Below are positions 1 to 10,628 of a stretch of DNA of 64,000 nt, piece after piece. The notes under the pieces were generated by a model. That model ran no database searches, was not told the DNA's origin, and saw nothing but the letters and a program-made list of their open reading frames with translations. Made by a program: the position numbers and the translations under genes. This DNA comes from Pseudomonadota bacterium (GTDB taxonomy: Bacteria; Myxococcota_A; UBA796; CAJQPC01): positions 1-64,000 of the forward strand of contig JAAESX010000094.1 of assembly GCA_024228935.1 (NCBI GenBank), in the 5' to 3' direction. The first letter of the stretch is position 1. Each line of letters starts with the position of its first letter.

Positions 1-1
1 C

Positions 2-1270
2 CTCCGACCGGTCAAGAACCTCGAGAAGCTCCTGGGCGAGACCTACGAGTTCAAGATCATCAAGTTCAAGAAGCGCGGCAACATCGTGCTCTCCCGTCGC
101 GTCCTCCTCGAGAAGGACCGCGAGAGCCGTCGCCGCGAGACCGTGAAGAAGCTGCAGGTCGGCGTGATCATGCAGGGCGTGATCAAGAACATCACCGACT
201 ACGGTGCCTTCGTGGACCTGGGGGGCATCGATGGCCTCCTTCACATCACGGACATGAGCTACGGCCGCATCAACCACCCCTCGGAGATGTTCGAGGTCAG
301 TGCGACGATCGAGGTCAAGGTCCTCAAGTTCGACCAGGACAGCCAGCGCGTCAGCCTCGGCTACAAGCAGATGCGTCCGGATCCGTGGGAGGAGGTCGAC
401 TACAAGTACCCGGTCGGCTCCATCGTCCGCGGAAAGGTCGTCTCCATCCCCGACTACGGTGCGTTCATCGAGCTCGAGGACGGCATCGAGGGCCTGGTGC
501 ACATCAGCGAGATGAGCTGGAACAAGCGCATCAAGCACCCGAGCAAGCTGGTCAACATCGGCGACTTCGTCGAGGCCAAGGTGCTCGGCATCGACATGGA
601 GAACAAGCGCATCTCCATGGGCATGCGTCAGCTCGAGGCCAACCCCTGGGACAAGGTCGAAGAGCAGTACCCGGTCGGCACGATTGTGAAGGGCAACGTC
701 CGGAACATCACCGACTTCGGAATCTTCGTCGGCATCGAGGAAGGCATCGACGGACTCGTCCACATCAGCGACCTCTCCTGGGGCCAGCGGATGCGTCACC
801 CCTCGGACAAGTTCCAGAAGGGTGATGAGGTCGAGGCTCGCGTGCTCAACATCGACCGCGACAACGAGCGCTTCAGCCTCGGCATCAAGCAGCTCTCCGA
901 GGACCCGTGGCTGTCCGTCTCCGGCCGGTACTTCCTCGGTCAGGTCACGCAGGGCCCCGTCGTCCACATGGCGGACTTCGGTGTCTTCGTCGAGCTCGAG
1001 GACGGCGTCGAAGGCCTCGTCCACGTGAGCGAGCTGAAGAGCAGCTCGGGTGACTGGCAGTCGGCCTACGCCCCGGGCACCGCGATTACGGTCTGCATCC
1101 TCAACATCGATCCCCACGACCGCAAGATCTCCCTCTCGGAGACCGGCGCGGACGACCAGATCGGCGAGGACGTGGCCCCGCAGGACTACATGGCCAACCA
1201 GGGCACGCCGGGCGCTCGCCTGGGCGACCTGATGGGCGACATCGCCGCTCAGCTGTCCGACGACACCTGA
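2..1270 (+). CDS. rpsA: 30S ribosomal protein S1 (5' truncated by window edge)
   Basis: Ribosomal protein S1 binds mRNA on the small subunit and helps translation initiation. The reading frame is open from base 2, so the start lies before the window and about 422 C-terminal residues are visible. They contain the end of one S1 repeat and then four complete S1/OB-fold repeats, each with the signature of a glycine-valine strand, a D-Y/F-G-A/I-F-V core and a G-L-V/L-H-I/V-S/T segment (for example DYGAFVDL and GLLHITDM). The segment SRRVLLE before the first complete repeat is typical of the S1 inter-repeat linker. The last repeat is the most divergent, as usual for S1. It ends about 20 bp before the LapA-domain gene. 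Only the N-terminal S2-contacting repeats are missing, and that is a window effect. Confidence 0.95.
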   Translation, partial: LRPVKNLEKLLGETYEFKIIKFKKRGNIVLSRRVLLEKDRESRRRETVKKLQVGVIMQGVIKNITDYGAFVDLGGIDGLLHITDMSYGRINHPSEMFEVSATIEVKVLKFDQDSQRVSLGYKQMRPDPWEEVDYKYPVGSIVRGKVVSIPDYGAFIELEDGIEGLVHISEMSWNKRIKHPSKLVNIGDFVEAKVLGIDMENKRISMGMRQLEANPWDKVEEQYPVGTIVKGNVRNITDFGIFVGIEEGIDGLVHISDLSWGQRMRHPSDKFQKGDEVEARVLNIDRDNERFSLGIKQLSEDPWLSVSGRYFLGQVTQGPVVHMADFGVFVELEDGVEGLVHVSELKSSSGDWQSAYAPGTAITVCILNIDPHDRKISLSETGADDQIGEDVAPQDYMANQGTPGARLGDLMGDIAAQLSDDT

Positions 1271-1290
1271 GCGCGCGGTAAGGTCCAGCT

Positions 1291-1596
1291 GTGAACGCAA
1301 AGACCTTCAAGTGGATCGCCGGCCTGCTCCTTCTGGGGGCGGTCGGCGTTCTTCTTTACGCGTTCGTGGTCCAGAACTCGACCCCCGTCCACGTCTCGTG
1401 GAACCTCGGCGTGACGAAGCTGTCGACGCCCGAGCCCTGGCCGGTCGCCTGGATCATCGGGCTGTCCGGTGGCATCGGGCTGATCCTGGGTCGCTTCTGG
1501 GGCTGGGTCGCCGGTGTCCGCAAGGCACGAGCCGCCCGGCAGATCGAGCGCGACCACGCGCTGACCGGAGCCGCGGCCGACGACGACTGGGTCTGA
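1291..1596 (+). CDS. LapA-domain (DUF1049) inner-membrane protein
   Basis: A 101-residue protein starting at GTG, with two hydrophobic segments at about residues 8-27 (IAGLLLLGAVGVLLYAFVV) and 50-68 (VAWIIGLSGGIGLILGRFW), followed by a basic, helical cytoplasmic tail. The VQNS motif after the first helix, the second helix rich in Gly and the basic R/K segment are the pattern of the LapA/DUF1049 family; in E. coli LapA works with LapB in control of lipopolysaccharide synthesis. Small size and position right after rpsA match a common bacterial arrangement (rpsA, ihfB, lapA), though no ihfB is present here. The membrane topology is seen; the LPS role is inferred from the family. Confidence 0.7.
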   Translation: MNAKTFKWIAGLLLLGAVGVLLYAFVVQNSTPVHVSWNLGVTKLSTPEPWPVAWIIGLSGGIGLILGRFWGWVAGVRKARAARQIERDHALTGAAADDDWV

Positions 1597-1597
1597 G

Positions 1598-2272
1598 ATG
1601 ACCTGGCTCTTCGTTGTCCTCGGGTGCGACCGCCCCGAGCCGGAACCGGTGACCGCCGCGCCGAGCGACGAGACGAGGCTCGTCACGGTGCAGCAGGAGA
1701 TCCGTCGTCCGGATGGGCGCCGGTACATCCAGGTGTCGCGCCACGTGGAGCTGCCTGTCGACGGCTACGCCGAGTTGCCGGACGAGCAGCGTGACGTCGC
1801 TTTCCAGGTGCTGAACACCGTCACGGGCCCCTGTGCGCCGTGCATGGACGAGGGCATCACCCTGGCGGACTGCTTCCTCGAGCCGCCCGCCGACTGCGAG
1901 ACCGTGGCCCAGGTCGCCCAGCGCGTCGTTCGCAAAGCCGGCGAGGGGAGCGACAAGGTCGAGGTGCTCGAGGCCGTCGAGTACGCCGACGGCTGGTACC
2001 CCGTCGCCCAGGAGAGCCAGGGTCTGGACTTCGCTGTCTGGATCGATGACTCGGACATGGGTGTCCAGGCCGAGGCCCGCTTCGCCGAGCTCGAGGCCGC
2101 GTGCCCCGGAGTCCTGACGCGCCGCGACCTGGAGTCCGCCGGCGAGCACGTCCGGGCGGTGCCCACGGTCTTCATCAACGGCTACCGGCTCCGAGGGCTA
2201 CAGAGCCTGGACGCCTACGTCCGGCTCGTCGACATGGAGCTCGCGGACCAGGGAGCGTCATGCCCACGCTGA
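1598..2272 (+). CDS. Thioredoxin-fold (DsbA-like) lipoprotein
   Basis: A 224-residue exported protein. The N-terminus MTWLFVVLGC puts a lipobox cysteine at residue 10, and since a stop codon lies directly upstream this very short signal is the only one available. The centre holds a CAPC redox motif, and the C-terminal part has a VPTVFING segment that fits the cis-proline strand of the thioredoxin fold followed by a DsbA-like RGLQSLDAY helix. The likely role is a periplasmic thiol-disulfide exchange protein of the DsbA/DsbG type anchored to the membrane, but the substrate is unknown. The ATG follows the LapA-domain stop by 1 bp and the 3' end overlaps rsmB by 13 bp, so it is co-transcribed. 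The fold is fairly certain; oxidant versus isomerase activity cannot be told. Confidence 0.65.
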   Translation: MTWLFVVLGCDRPEPEPVTAAPSDETRLVTVQQEIRRPDGRRYIQVSRHVELPVDGYAELPDEQRDVAFQVLNTVTGPCAPCMDEGITLADCFLEPPADCETVAQVAQRVVRKAGEGSDKVEVLEAVEYADGWYPVAQESQGLDFAVWIDDSDMGVQAEARFAELEAACPGVLTRRDLESAGEHVRAVPTVFINGYRLRGLQSLDAYVRLVDMELADQGASCPR

Positions 2273-3450
2273 GCCCGGCACGCCTCTGCGCGGCCCGCAC
2301 ACTGATGGAGGTCCAAGAGGGCCGCCACGCGGAGTACGGGCTCACCGAGTGGGCTCCGGCCTCGCCCGAGGACCGGGGGCTCGCGCGCCACCTGGTGCTC
2401 GGAGTCCTACGGCGTCGCGGCCAGCTGGATGCCGTGGTCCGGTCCCACGCGCGGAAGCGGGTCGGCCGAGAGTCCCGGATGGCTCTCCACATCGGGCTGT
2501 TCGAGCTCCACTTCTCACGCACCCCGGCGCACGCGGCCGTCGACCAGGCGGTCCAGCTGACCAAGGTGCTCGGTCGGGGCCAGCAGGCGGGCTTCGTGAA
2601 CGCCGTGCTGCGAAGGGCCCAGGGCCAGCGCCTGCCGGACGTGCCGAACCACGCCCCCTGGATCGTCGAGCGCTGGCGCTCCCGGTACCCCGATGCGGAC
2701 GCCTGGCTCGCCCGCCTGGACACCGAGGCGCCCCTTGCCATCGCGACCAAGGACGACGTGTGCCCGTTCCCCGAGGCTCGCCCGGCCGAGGCGGGAGGGA
2801 AGGTTGTTCCGCGGAGCTGGCACCTGGACCGAGCCGGCCGGGTCGAGGCGCTCCCGGGCTACGACGACGGCTCCTGGTGGATCATGGACCCCGCCGCGGC
2901 GATGGCCTGCGACCTGCTGGACGTCCAGCCGGGCGAGCGGGTGCTCGATGCCTGTGCGGCGCCCGGTGGCAAGACGATGCGCATGGCCGCGGCCGGAGCG
3001 GTCGTCACGGCCTGTGACAAGAGCTCGGGTCGGCTCACGCGGCTCGAGGAGAACCTGGAGCGCACGAACCTCGACGCGGCCACCAAGAAGCAGGACTGGT
3101 CGAAGCGCGGCTGGGAGGGCGAGCCCTTCGGAGCGGTGCTTCTCGACGCGCCCTGCACCTCGCTCGGGACCACGCGGCGCCACCCGGAGGTGCGCTGGAA
3201 CCGCAAGGAGACCGACCCCTTCGCGATGGCGGTCCTCCAGGACAAGGTCGTCGAGGGCGTCCTCACCGCGCTCGCTCCCGGTGGACGCCTGGTCTACGCC
3301 GTGTGCAGTCCAGAGCCGGAAGAGGGGCCCGAGCGGGTCCAGGCTGCGCTCGAGCGGCACCCGGACCTGACCCTGGAGACCGAGATCTGCACGGCGCCGC
3401 CCCAGGGAGACGAAGACGCGTTCTACGCGGCGCTGCTGAGGCGGTCGTGA
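2260..3450 (+). CDS. rsmB: 16S rRNA (cytosine-5)-methyltransferase RsmB-like
   Basis: A 396-residue protein with an N-terminal NusB-like all-helical domain (about residues 1-140) and a C-terminal SAM-dependent Rossmann methyltransferase domain. Visible motifs are the SAM-binding loop DACAAPGGKT, the motif IV DAPCTSLG with RRHPEVRW, and the motif VI CSPEPEEG; the two cysteines are those used by m5C RNA methyltransferases for base release and catalysis. This combination is that of RsmB/Fmu, which methylates C967 of 16S rRNA. The start was placed at the ATG overlapping the end of the preceding gene by 13 bp, because residues upstream of it in the same frame read like antisense-type, low-complexity Arg/Pro sequence. 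The stop overlaps the mutS start codon (GTGA). Confidence 0.9.
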   Translation: MPTLSPARLCAARTLMEVQEGRHAEYGLTEWAPASPEDRGLARHLVLGVLRRRGQLDAVVRSHARKRVGRESRMALHIGLFELHFSRTPAHAAVDQAVQLTKVLGRGQQAGFVNAVLRRAQGQRLPDVPNHAPWIVERWRSRYPDADAWLARLDTEAPLAIATKDDVCPFPEARPAEAGGKVVPRSWHLDRAGRVEALPGYDDGSWWIMDPAAAMACDLLDVQPGERVLDACAAPGGKTMRMAAAGAVVTACDKSSGRLTRLEENLERTNLDAATKKQDWSKRGWEGEPFGAVLLDAPCTSLGTTRRHPEVRWNRKETDPFAMAVLQDKVVEGVLTALAPGGRLVYAVCSPEPEEGPERVQAALERHPDLTLETEICTAPPQGDEDAFYAALLRRS

Positions 3451-6023
3451 GCGACTGGCGCCGGGCGCCGAGCACCCCGATGTTCGTCCAGTACGTGACG
3501 CTGAAGGAGCAGGAGCCCGACAGCATCCTGTTCTTCCGCATGGGCGACTTCTACGAGGTCTTCTTCGAGGACGCGCGCATCGCGTCCGAGGTCTGCGAGC
3601 TCACGCTCACCTCGCGGAACAAGGGCGACGTCGAGCCCATCCCCATGGCCGGGGTGCCCCATCACGCCGCCAAGGGCTACGTCCAGACGCTCGTCGAGGC
3701 CGGCTACAAGGTCGCCATCGCCGACCAGGTTGAGGACGCCAAGCTGGCCAAGGGCCTCGTCCGGCGCGAGATCACGCGGATCGTCAGCCCTGGACTCGCG
3801 CTGCACCCCGAGGATCTGGCCCCCCGCGAGGCCTGCTGGCTCGTCGCCATCGTGCTCGACGGGGAGCGGTGGGGGCTGGCCTCGCTGGATGTGAGCACCG
3901 GAGATCTGCGGGTGACCGAGCCCGACAACCAGGTCGCGCTGGAGGACGAGCTCGGTCGCATCCATCCGCGCGAGGTCCTGCTCCCGGACGATCTGCCTGA
4001 GCTCACGTGTCTCGCGGGCCCAGGAGGTCCGCGCATCGAGCCGGTTGTCGCCCACGACGTCGACGAGTCCAGCGCGCGGGCACGCCTGCACCGGCTGTTC
4101 GAGGTGAGCGACCTGGGCGGGTTCGGCGCCCAGGGGCTGGGTCCGTCGCTGAGCGCTGCCGCCCTGCTCGTGGACTACGCCGCAGCCAGCCTGAAGAGCG
4201 ATCTGCCCCAGGTCACGACGCTGCGTCCGTACGCGACGAGCGGCTTCATGGTCCTCGACGGGCCCACGCGCCGGAACCTGGAGCTGACGCGCCCCCTGTT
4301 CGGGACGGGCCGGAAGGGCACGCTGCTCGGGCTTCTGGACCGCACGGCGACGGCCATGGGCGGGCGCCTGCTGCGCGAGCACCTGTCCTACCCGCTGCTC
4401 GATCTGGCCCGGATCAAGGAGCGTCAGGACGCCGTCCAAGCGCTCGTCGAGGACAGCGCGCTGCGACGCCGGCTGCGTGAGCTGCTCAAGGAGGTCGCGG
4501 ACCTCGAGCGGCTCGGCTCCAAGCTCGCGCAGCGCACGGCGAACGCGCGAGATCTGGTGGCGCTCGGACGCTCGCTCGTGCAGCTTCCTGAGCTGTTCCA
4601 GGCGGTTGGGCAGGTTCGGGCGCTCCAGGCCATCGTCCCCGAGGACCTGGGGCAGGACCTTGCCCAGCACATCACGGCCACCCTGGTCGAGGACCCGCCG
4701 GCGACCATCTCGGATGGCGGGCTGTTCCGGACGGGCTTCCACGACGAGCTCGACGAGCTCATCGTGCTCGCCCGAGAAGGCAAGGGCGTCATCGCCGGCA
4801 TGGAGCGCACCGAGCGCGAGGCCACGGACATCCCCTCGCTCAAGGTCAAGTACAACAAGGTCTTCGGGTACTTCCTCGAGGTCACCCGCGCGAACGTGCA
4901 CAAGGTGCCCGACCGGTACATCCGCAAGCAGACGCTGACGAACGCCGAGCGCTACATCACGCCCGAGCTGAAGGAGCTCGAGGAGAAGGTCCTGGGCGCG
5001 GACGAGCGACGCAAGCAGCTGGAACTGCAGCTGTTCACGGACCTTCGCGAGTCGCTGGCGACCCATGTGTCGCGGCTCACGGCGCTGGCGGGGCGGGTGG
5101 CGGCGCTGGACGTGCACGCCGCGTTGGCCCACGTCGCCATGGACAACCGGTACGTCCGACCCGTCGTCGACGAGAGCCTGGACATCGAGATCGTCGCCGG
5201 CCGTCATCCGGTCGTCGAGCAGCAGGACCTGGGCGAGCGGTTCGTGCCGAACGACCTGACCCTGGAGCCTCGGGGCCGACGCCTGGTCATCGTCACCGGC
5301 CCGAACATGAGCGGTAAGTCCACGGTCATGCGGCAGACCGCGCTCATCGCGCTGATGGCCCAGATCGGGAGCTTCGTCCCCGCGGACGCCGCACGCATCG
5401 GTCTGTGTGATCGCGTCTTCACTCGAGTCGGAGCCAGCGACGACCTGGCGACCGGCCGGTCCACGTTCATGGTCGAGATGAGCGAGACCGCGAACATCCT
5501 CCACCACGCCACCGAGCGCAGTCTGGTCCTGCTCGACGAGATCGGACGGGGGACCTCGACCTACGACGGCCTGGCCATCGCCTGGTCCGTCGCCGAGGCG
5601 CTGCACGACCGGATTCGGGCCAGGACGCTGTTCGCGACGCACTACCATGAGCTCGTGGAGCTCGCGGACAGTCGACCCGGCGTGGCCAATGTGTCCGTCG
5701 CCATCTCGCTCTGGGGTGAGCGCATCCTCTTCCTTCGCCGGCTGAAGGAAGGCGGAGCCTCGCGCAGCTACGGCATCCAGTGTGCGCGGCTGGCGGGCAT
5801 GCCTCGGGGTGTGGTCGAGCGGGCCAAGACGCTCCTGACCCAGCTCGAGAAGCACGCGGCGACCAACCCGACGCCGCAGCTGGCGCTCTTCGGGGCCCGT
5901 CCCCCGGAGCCCGAAGCAGAAGCCGGCGACGGCCTGCGCGAGCTGCTGGCGGAGATCGACCCGGACGCGATGAGCCCTCGTGAGGCGCTGCAGGCGCTCT
6001 ACCGGCTGAAGGAGCACGAGTGA
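3447..6023 (+). CDS. mutS: DNA mismatch repair protein MutS
   Basis: MutS recognises base mismatches and small loops and starts methyl-independent or methyl-directed repair with MutL. From the GTG at 3447 the protein has 858 residues, close to the usual 850. The mismatch-reading Phe-X-Glu motif is at F35-Y-E37 in GDFYEVF; the connector, core and clamp domains follow; the ABC-type ATPase has Walker A GPNMSGKST (lysine near 624) and Walker B LLDEIGRG (D697, E698), and the C-terminal helix-turn-helix dimer region is present. The GTG start shares bases with the rsmB stop, and the N-terminus matches the MutS family there, whereas upstream in-frame residues do not. The gene ends by overlapping the amidase start. 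No mutL is in the window. Confidence 0.97.
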   Translation: MSDWRRAPSTPMFVQYVTLKEQEPDSILFFRMGDFYEVFFEDARIASEVCELTLTSRNKGDVEPIPMAGVPHHAAKGYVQTLVEAGYKVAIADQVEDAKLAKGLVRREITRIVSPGLALHPEDLAPREACWLVAIVLDGERWGLASLDVSTGDLRVTEPDNQVALEDELGRIHPREVLLPDDLPELTCLAGPGGPRIEPVVAHDVDESSARARLHRLFEVSDLGGFGAQGLGPSLSAAALLVDYAAASLKSDLPQVTTLRPYATSGFMVLDGPTRRNLELTRPLFGTGRKGTLLGLLDRTATAMGGRLLREHLSYPLLDLARIKERQDAVQALVEDSALRRRLRELLKEVADLERLGSKLAQRTANARDLVALGRSLVQLPELFQAVGQVRALQAIVPEDLGQDLAQHITATLVEDPPATISDGGLFRTGFHDELDELIVLAREGKGVIAGMERTEREATDIPSLKVKYNKVFGYFLEVTRANVHKVPDRYIRKQTLTNAERYITPELKELEEKVLGADERRKQLELQLFTDLRESLATHVSRLTALAGRVAALDVHAALAHVAMDNRYVRPVVDESLDIEIVAGRHPVVEQQDLGERFVPNDLTLEPRGRRLVIVTGPNMSGKSTVMRQTALIALMAQIGSFVPADAARIGLCDRVFTRVGASDDLATGRSTFMVEMSETANILHHATERSLVLLDEIGRGTSTYDGLAIAWSVAEALHDRIRARTLFATHYHELVELADSRPGVANVSVAISLWGERILFLRRLKEGGASRSYGIQCARLAGMPRGVVERAKTLLTQLEKHAATNPTPQLALFGARPPEPEAEAGDGLRELLAEIDPDAMSPREALQALYRLKEHE

Positions 6024-7185
6024 TCTGGCTCCTTGCCGGACTCGCCCAGGCGGCCGACCTGGAGCAGGTCCGCATCTTCATCGGGGACGACCACGCCCGA
6101 GTGCTGCTGCTGACCGACGCGCCCGTGAACGGTGCGAGCGCTCGCACGACGCCGGCCAAGAACGGCGTGCCGGCCCGAGGCACGGTGCTCCTGCCGGAGA
6201 CCACGCTCGACAACGCGCTGATGCAGGCGTACGCGCGGGACGGCGACCGGTTCACCATCCCCGTCGGCGACGGTGGGGTCGAGCGGGTGGTGCTCGCGGA
6301 TCTGGAAGGCAACGTGCAGGTCGGCGTGGAGATGACTGCCTCGCGCGAGCTCACGGTCACACCGGTCGGCAGCTCGGGGCTGCTGCTGGACCTGAAGGCT
6401 CCGGGCGCCATCCCGGACTCCTCGCTGCCCGACGCCGAGATGTTGGAGGCGTGGATCGATGGGGTCTCGCTGGCTCGAAAGGGCGAGGGGGTCAGCAAGG
6501 AGCGCCGCATCGTCGTCATCGACGCCGGGCACGGTGGACACGACCCCGGCGCGTCGGGGTGCACGGGCACACACGAGGCCGACATCGCGCTCCAGCTCAG
6601 CAAGAAGGTCGCCAAGGAGCTCGAGAAGCGGCTGGACGTCGAGGTCGTCCTCACGCGGGACACCGACGTCTTCATCCCGCTCGGCGACCGCGCCGCCATC
6701 GCGAACGCCGTCGATGCGGACCTGTTCGTGTCGATCCACGCCAACGCCGCGCCTGGGCCGACGGCGTGGGGCATCACGACCTTCTACATGGACACCGCCA
6801 GCGACAGCGGGGCCGCGCGCGTCGCCCGTCGTGAGAACGCGCTGGTCGCCGAGTCCGAGATGCCCATGGACGCGCTCATCGCCGAGCTGTCGGTGGCGGG
6901 CACGAACCGCTTGTCCGGGGACCTGGCCGCCCTGGTGCAGACGAACGTCATCACCGAGCTGCAGGGCGTCTACGGCGAAGAGCAGATCCGGGACCTGGGC
7001 GTCCAGACCGCGCTGTTCTACGTGCTCGTGTCGACCCGCATGCCGGCCATCCTGTACGAGGCCAGCTTCCTGACCCATCCCGAGGACGAGATGCGACTTC
7101 GGCAGCCGCTGTTCCAGGAGATGAGCGCGACCGGAATCGTCGACGGCATCGAGGCGTACTTCCAGGCGCAGGACCAGGGAGGCTG

Positions 7186-7186
<1 letters not shown>
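6020..7186 (+). CDS. N-acetylmuramoyl-L-alanine amidase, AMIN plus amidase_3
   Basis: A zinc amidase that cuts the bond between muramic acid and the stem peptide, normally to split daughter cells. A very short signal (VIWLLAGLAQA) is followed by a beta-rich AMIN-like domain (about 14-145), which targets such enzymes to peptidoglycan, and an amidase_3 domain (about 160-388). Zinc ligands fit H171 in DAGHGGHDPG, E186 in HEADIAL and H240 in SIHANA; the catalytic glutamate is E347 in YEASFLTHPE. The GTG start overlaps the mutS stop, and the stop overlaps the xerD ATG. Neighbouring xerD gives a chromosome-segregation and division theme. Closest relatives are AmiC/AmiA; activation by an EnvC-like protein cannot be judged here. 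Confidence 0.9.
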
Positions 7187-8076
<890 letters not shown>

Positions 8077-8088
8077 GCGGAGATCGAC

Positions 8089-9111
8089 ATGTCTCGCATC
8101 CCCGTCGCCATCCTCGGCGCGACCGGCATGGTCGGCCAGCGCCTCGTCCAGCTCCTGCTGAACCACCCCTGGTTCGAGATCGGGGCGCTCTGCGCGTCCG
8201 AGCGGTCTGCGGGCAAGCGCTATGGCGACGCCTGCACCTGGCGGCTCGAAGGCGACGAGCCCCCGGCCTGGGTGTTCGACCTGCCGGTGGTCTCGACCGC
8301 GCCCGAGGCGGTGCCCGACGGCATCCGGGTCGCCCTGTCCGCGCTCCCGGGCAGCACCGCCAAGACGGCCGAGCCGGCGTTCCGAGCGGCCGGGTACGGC
8401 GTCGTGAGCAACGCGTCGAGCTTCCGGATGGATCCGGACGTTCCCTTGATCATTCCCGAGGTGAACCCAAGCGATCTCAGCTGGTTGGACCGTCAGCCGG
8501 GTACTGGCTTCATCCTGACGAACCCCAACTGCTGCGCCGTCCCGCTCGGCATCGCGCTGGCGCCGCTGCACGAGAAGTGGCCTGTCGAGGCGGTCTGCAT
8601 CTCGAGCTGGCAGGCCGTCAGCGGAGCTGGCTACCCGGGCGAGTCGGCCTGGGACATTGTCGGCAACGTGCACCCGCACCCCGGCGACGAGGAGGAGAAG
8701 CTCACCGAGGAGCCCCAGAAGATCCTGGGCGCCTCGTTCCCCAGCAGCGCGCGGTGCGTGCGGGTCGGTGTCGCGGACGGCCACCTGATGAGCGTGCAGG
8801 CGCGCCTCGCGGGCGACCCGTCGGTCGAGGAGGTCCTCGAGGCGCTGCGGGGCTTCACCTCGCGCGCTCCCGAGCTGCCGTCCTCGCCGACCCCGCTCAT
8901 CCACGTGGACACCCGCCGAGACCGTCCGCAGCCTCGCCTGGACGCGATGCGCGGCAACGGCATGGCCGTCAGCGTGGGCCGGGTCGAGGCCTGCCCCGTG
9001 ATGGGAATCAAGTTCTACTGCCTCGCCCACAACACGTTCCGAGGGGCCGCCGGCGCGGCGATCCTGAACCTCGAGCTGTTGCACGCGACGGGACGGCTCC
9101 CCGCCGCATGA
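8089..9111 (+). CDS. asd: Aspartate-semialdehyde dehydrogenase
   Basis: This enzyme reduces aspartyl phosphate to aspartate semialdehyde with NADPH, the branch point to lysine, diaminopimelate, threonine and methionine. The 340-residue protein has an N-terminal NADP-binding loop [10 protein letters not shown], a catalytic cysteine at C148 in NPNC, and the dimerisation/substrate block [11 protein letters not shown] with the later [11 protein letters not shown]. The block [20 protein letters not shown] marks the archaeal/fungal-like branch of ASADH rather than the E. coli branch. A purine-rich AGGCGGAGAT ribosome site precedes the ATG, and a 12-bp gap separates it from xerD. The stop overlaps the start of the next membrane protein gene. 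Confidence 0.93.
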   Translation: MSRIPVAILGATGMVGQRLVQLLLNHPWFEIGALCASERSAGKRYGDACTWRLEGDEPPAWVFDLPVVSTAPEAVPDGIRVALSALPGSTAKTAEPAFRAAGYGVVSNASSFRMDPDVPLIIPEVNPSDLSWLDRQPGTGFILTNPNCCAVPLGIALAPLHEKWPVEAVCISSWQAVSGAGYPGESAWDIVGNVHPHPGDEEEKLTEEPQKILGASFPSSARCVRVGVADGHLMSVQARLAGDPSVEEVLEALRGFTSRAPELPSSPTPLIHVDTRRDRPQPRLDAMRGNGMAVSVGRVEACPVMGIKFYCLAHNTFRGAAGAAILNLELLHATGRLPAA

Positions 9112-10628
9112 AGCGATGGCCGCTGGCGTGGGCGGCTCTGTTGGCCGTGGTCGTGTTCGCGTATCGCTGGCAGCTGGATCTCGGCTTCACCGACACGGAC
9201 GCCTGGGCGGACGTCGTCGCGGCGAACCAGCCGTTCAGCTACCAGCTGACGATGCCGCTGACCGATGGCGTCGGCGGTCGGAACGCCAACTTCTTCCGCC
9301 CGGTCGTGAACCTGCACTTCTGGGGAATGCGCGCAGTCCTGGGTACTTCCGCCGCTCTGTGGCAGGCGTGGGACCTGTCTCTTCATCTCGTCTGCGTGCT
9401 CGGGCTCGGCGCGGTCGTGCGAGCAGCCGGTGGGCGACAGAGCGTCGCGCTCGCGGCGGGGGCACTCTTCGGACTCCACCCCATCGCCGTCGAGGTCGTG
9501 CCGGCGGTGGCCCGGAGCATCGACGTGCTGATGGCGGTGTTCGTCCTGCTGGGGACCTGGGCGCTGCTCACGCGGCGGCTCGCGGTCGCCGTGGTCGCGG
9601 CGTTGCTCGCGATGGGCACGAAGGAGTCGGCGCTCGCTGTCATCCCGGCGCTCCCCATCGGCGCGGCGTTCCTGTACGGGCGTCGAGCCGCCTTCCGAAC
9701 GGGGGCCCCGCTGGTCGTCGGCTTGCTCGTCTTTCTGGTGATGCGCGGCTGGGTGCTGGACGGCGCCGGCGGCTACTCGGACTCGGTCTTGAACCTGTAC
9801 GGGCTCGAGTGGGTCCTGCGAACGACCGCGCTGGAGCTGCTGGCTCCAGGCTTCGGGCATCACTTCGTCGACTGGAGCTGGGGGCCGCAACTGGCGCTCG
9901 GGATCCTGGCGACCACGGGCGTCGCAGCGGCCGCGTACAGCGTTCGTGACCAGCGCGGCGCGCTCGTCGGCCTGGTCTGGCTCGTGCTCCCGCTGCTGCT
10001 GTTCGGGGTGCTCGGCGTCTACGGTCGCCGGCACCTTTACCTGCCGCTCCTGGGCTGGTGCACGGTGTTCGCGTTCGTCCTCCACCATCGGTACGCGCGG
10101 TGGGCAGCGCTCTGCGCGGTCGGCTTCATCGTGCCGCACACGCCGCTCGTCCACCCCGACGAGGACTGGGGGCTCAACGACGACGTCACCGGCTCGGTGC
10201 TCGCCATCGAGGACGACATCCGGGCGCTGCCCGAGGGCGCCAACGTGTGGGTCGTCGACCGGTGCATCCGCCTCAACAACGACCCGGCGCGCGTCGTCTG
10301 GTTCCAGGAGGGCGAGAGCCAGAACAACTGCATCGCCAGCTACAGCCTGCAGGCCTGGGTCGACGAGGTGCACGGCGGCGTGAACCTCAGCCGGCTGTCC
10401 GCGACGTACCCGGACGGGCCGCTCGAGCAGGCCGATGTCTCGGTCGAGGACGACGTGCTCGTGGTGCGACGGGGCGAGAACCGACGCTTCTTCTACAAGG
10501 CCGCGCGGGAGGCGGGCTGGGAGTTCAGCGGGGAGGGGGATACCTTCCGGCTCCACATGCTCGAGCCTGACAACGACTGGATCCTCGTGCTCGGTGGAGC
10601 GGAAGCCTCGCTGGTCGCCGTCCCGTGA
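9108..10628 (+). CDS. Polytopic membrane protein, GT-C glycosyltransferase-like (TMTC/GT39 type)
   Basis: A 506-residue protein with about nine to ten hydrophobic segments in its first 340 residues and a soluble C-terminal domain (about 345-506) that is predicted to be outside the membrane. The first loop carries acidic and aromatic residues (FTDTDAWADV) and an NFFRPVVNLHFWG block; later come FGLHPIAVEVV and MGTKESAL. The order FRPL-LH-FALHPxxxExV-SKExA is what I associate with TMTC/GT39-type dolichol- or polyprenyl-phosphate-sugar transferases, in which the acidic loop residue is catalytic. TPR repeats common in that family are absent. The enzyme class is an inference, and the donor and acceptor are unknown. 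ATGA overlap with asd and GTGA overlap with the next gene. Confidence 0.5.
   Translation: MKRWPLAWAALLAVVVFAYRWQLDLGFTDTDAWADVVAANQPFSYQLTMPLTDGVGGRNANFFRPVVNLHFWGMRAVLGTSAALWQAWDLSLHLVCVLGLGAVVRAAGGRQSVALAAGALFGLHPIAVEVVPAVARSIDVLMAVFVLLGTWALLTRRLAVAVVAALLAMGTKESALAVIPALPIGAAFLYGRRAAFRTGAPLVVGLLVFLVMRGWVLDGAGGYSDSVLNLYGLEWVLRTTALELLAPGFGHHFVDWSWGPQLALGILATTGVAAAAYSVRDQRGALVGLVWLVLPLLLFGVLGVYGRRHLYLPLLGWCTVFAFVLHHRYARWAALCAVGFIVPHTPLVHPDEDWGLNDDVTGSVLAIEDDIRALPEGANVWVVDRCIRLNNDPARVVWFQEGESQNNCIASYSLQAWVDEVHGGVNLSRLSATYPDGPLEQADVSVEDDVLVVRRGENRRFFYKAAREAGWEFSGEGDTFRLHMLEPDNDWILVLGGAEASLVAVP

Noticed and set aside
3423..6017. 864-codon open frame on the minus strand, opposite mutS
   Set aside because: Antisense shadow of mutS due to high GC; the sense strand has all MutS motifs and the antisense protein is Arg/Leu/Asp-rich with no family pattern.
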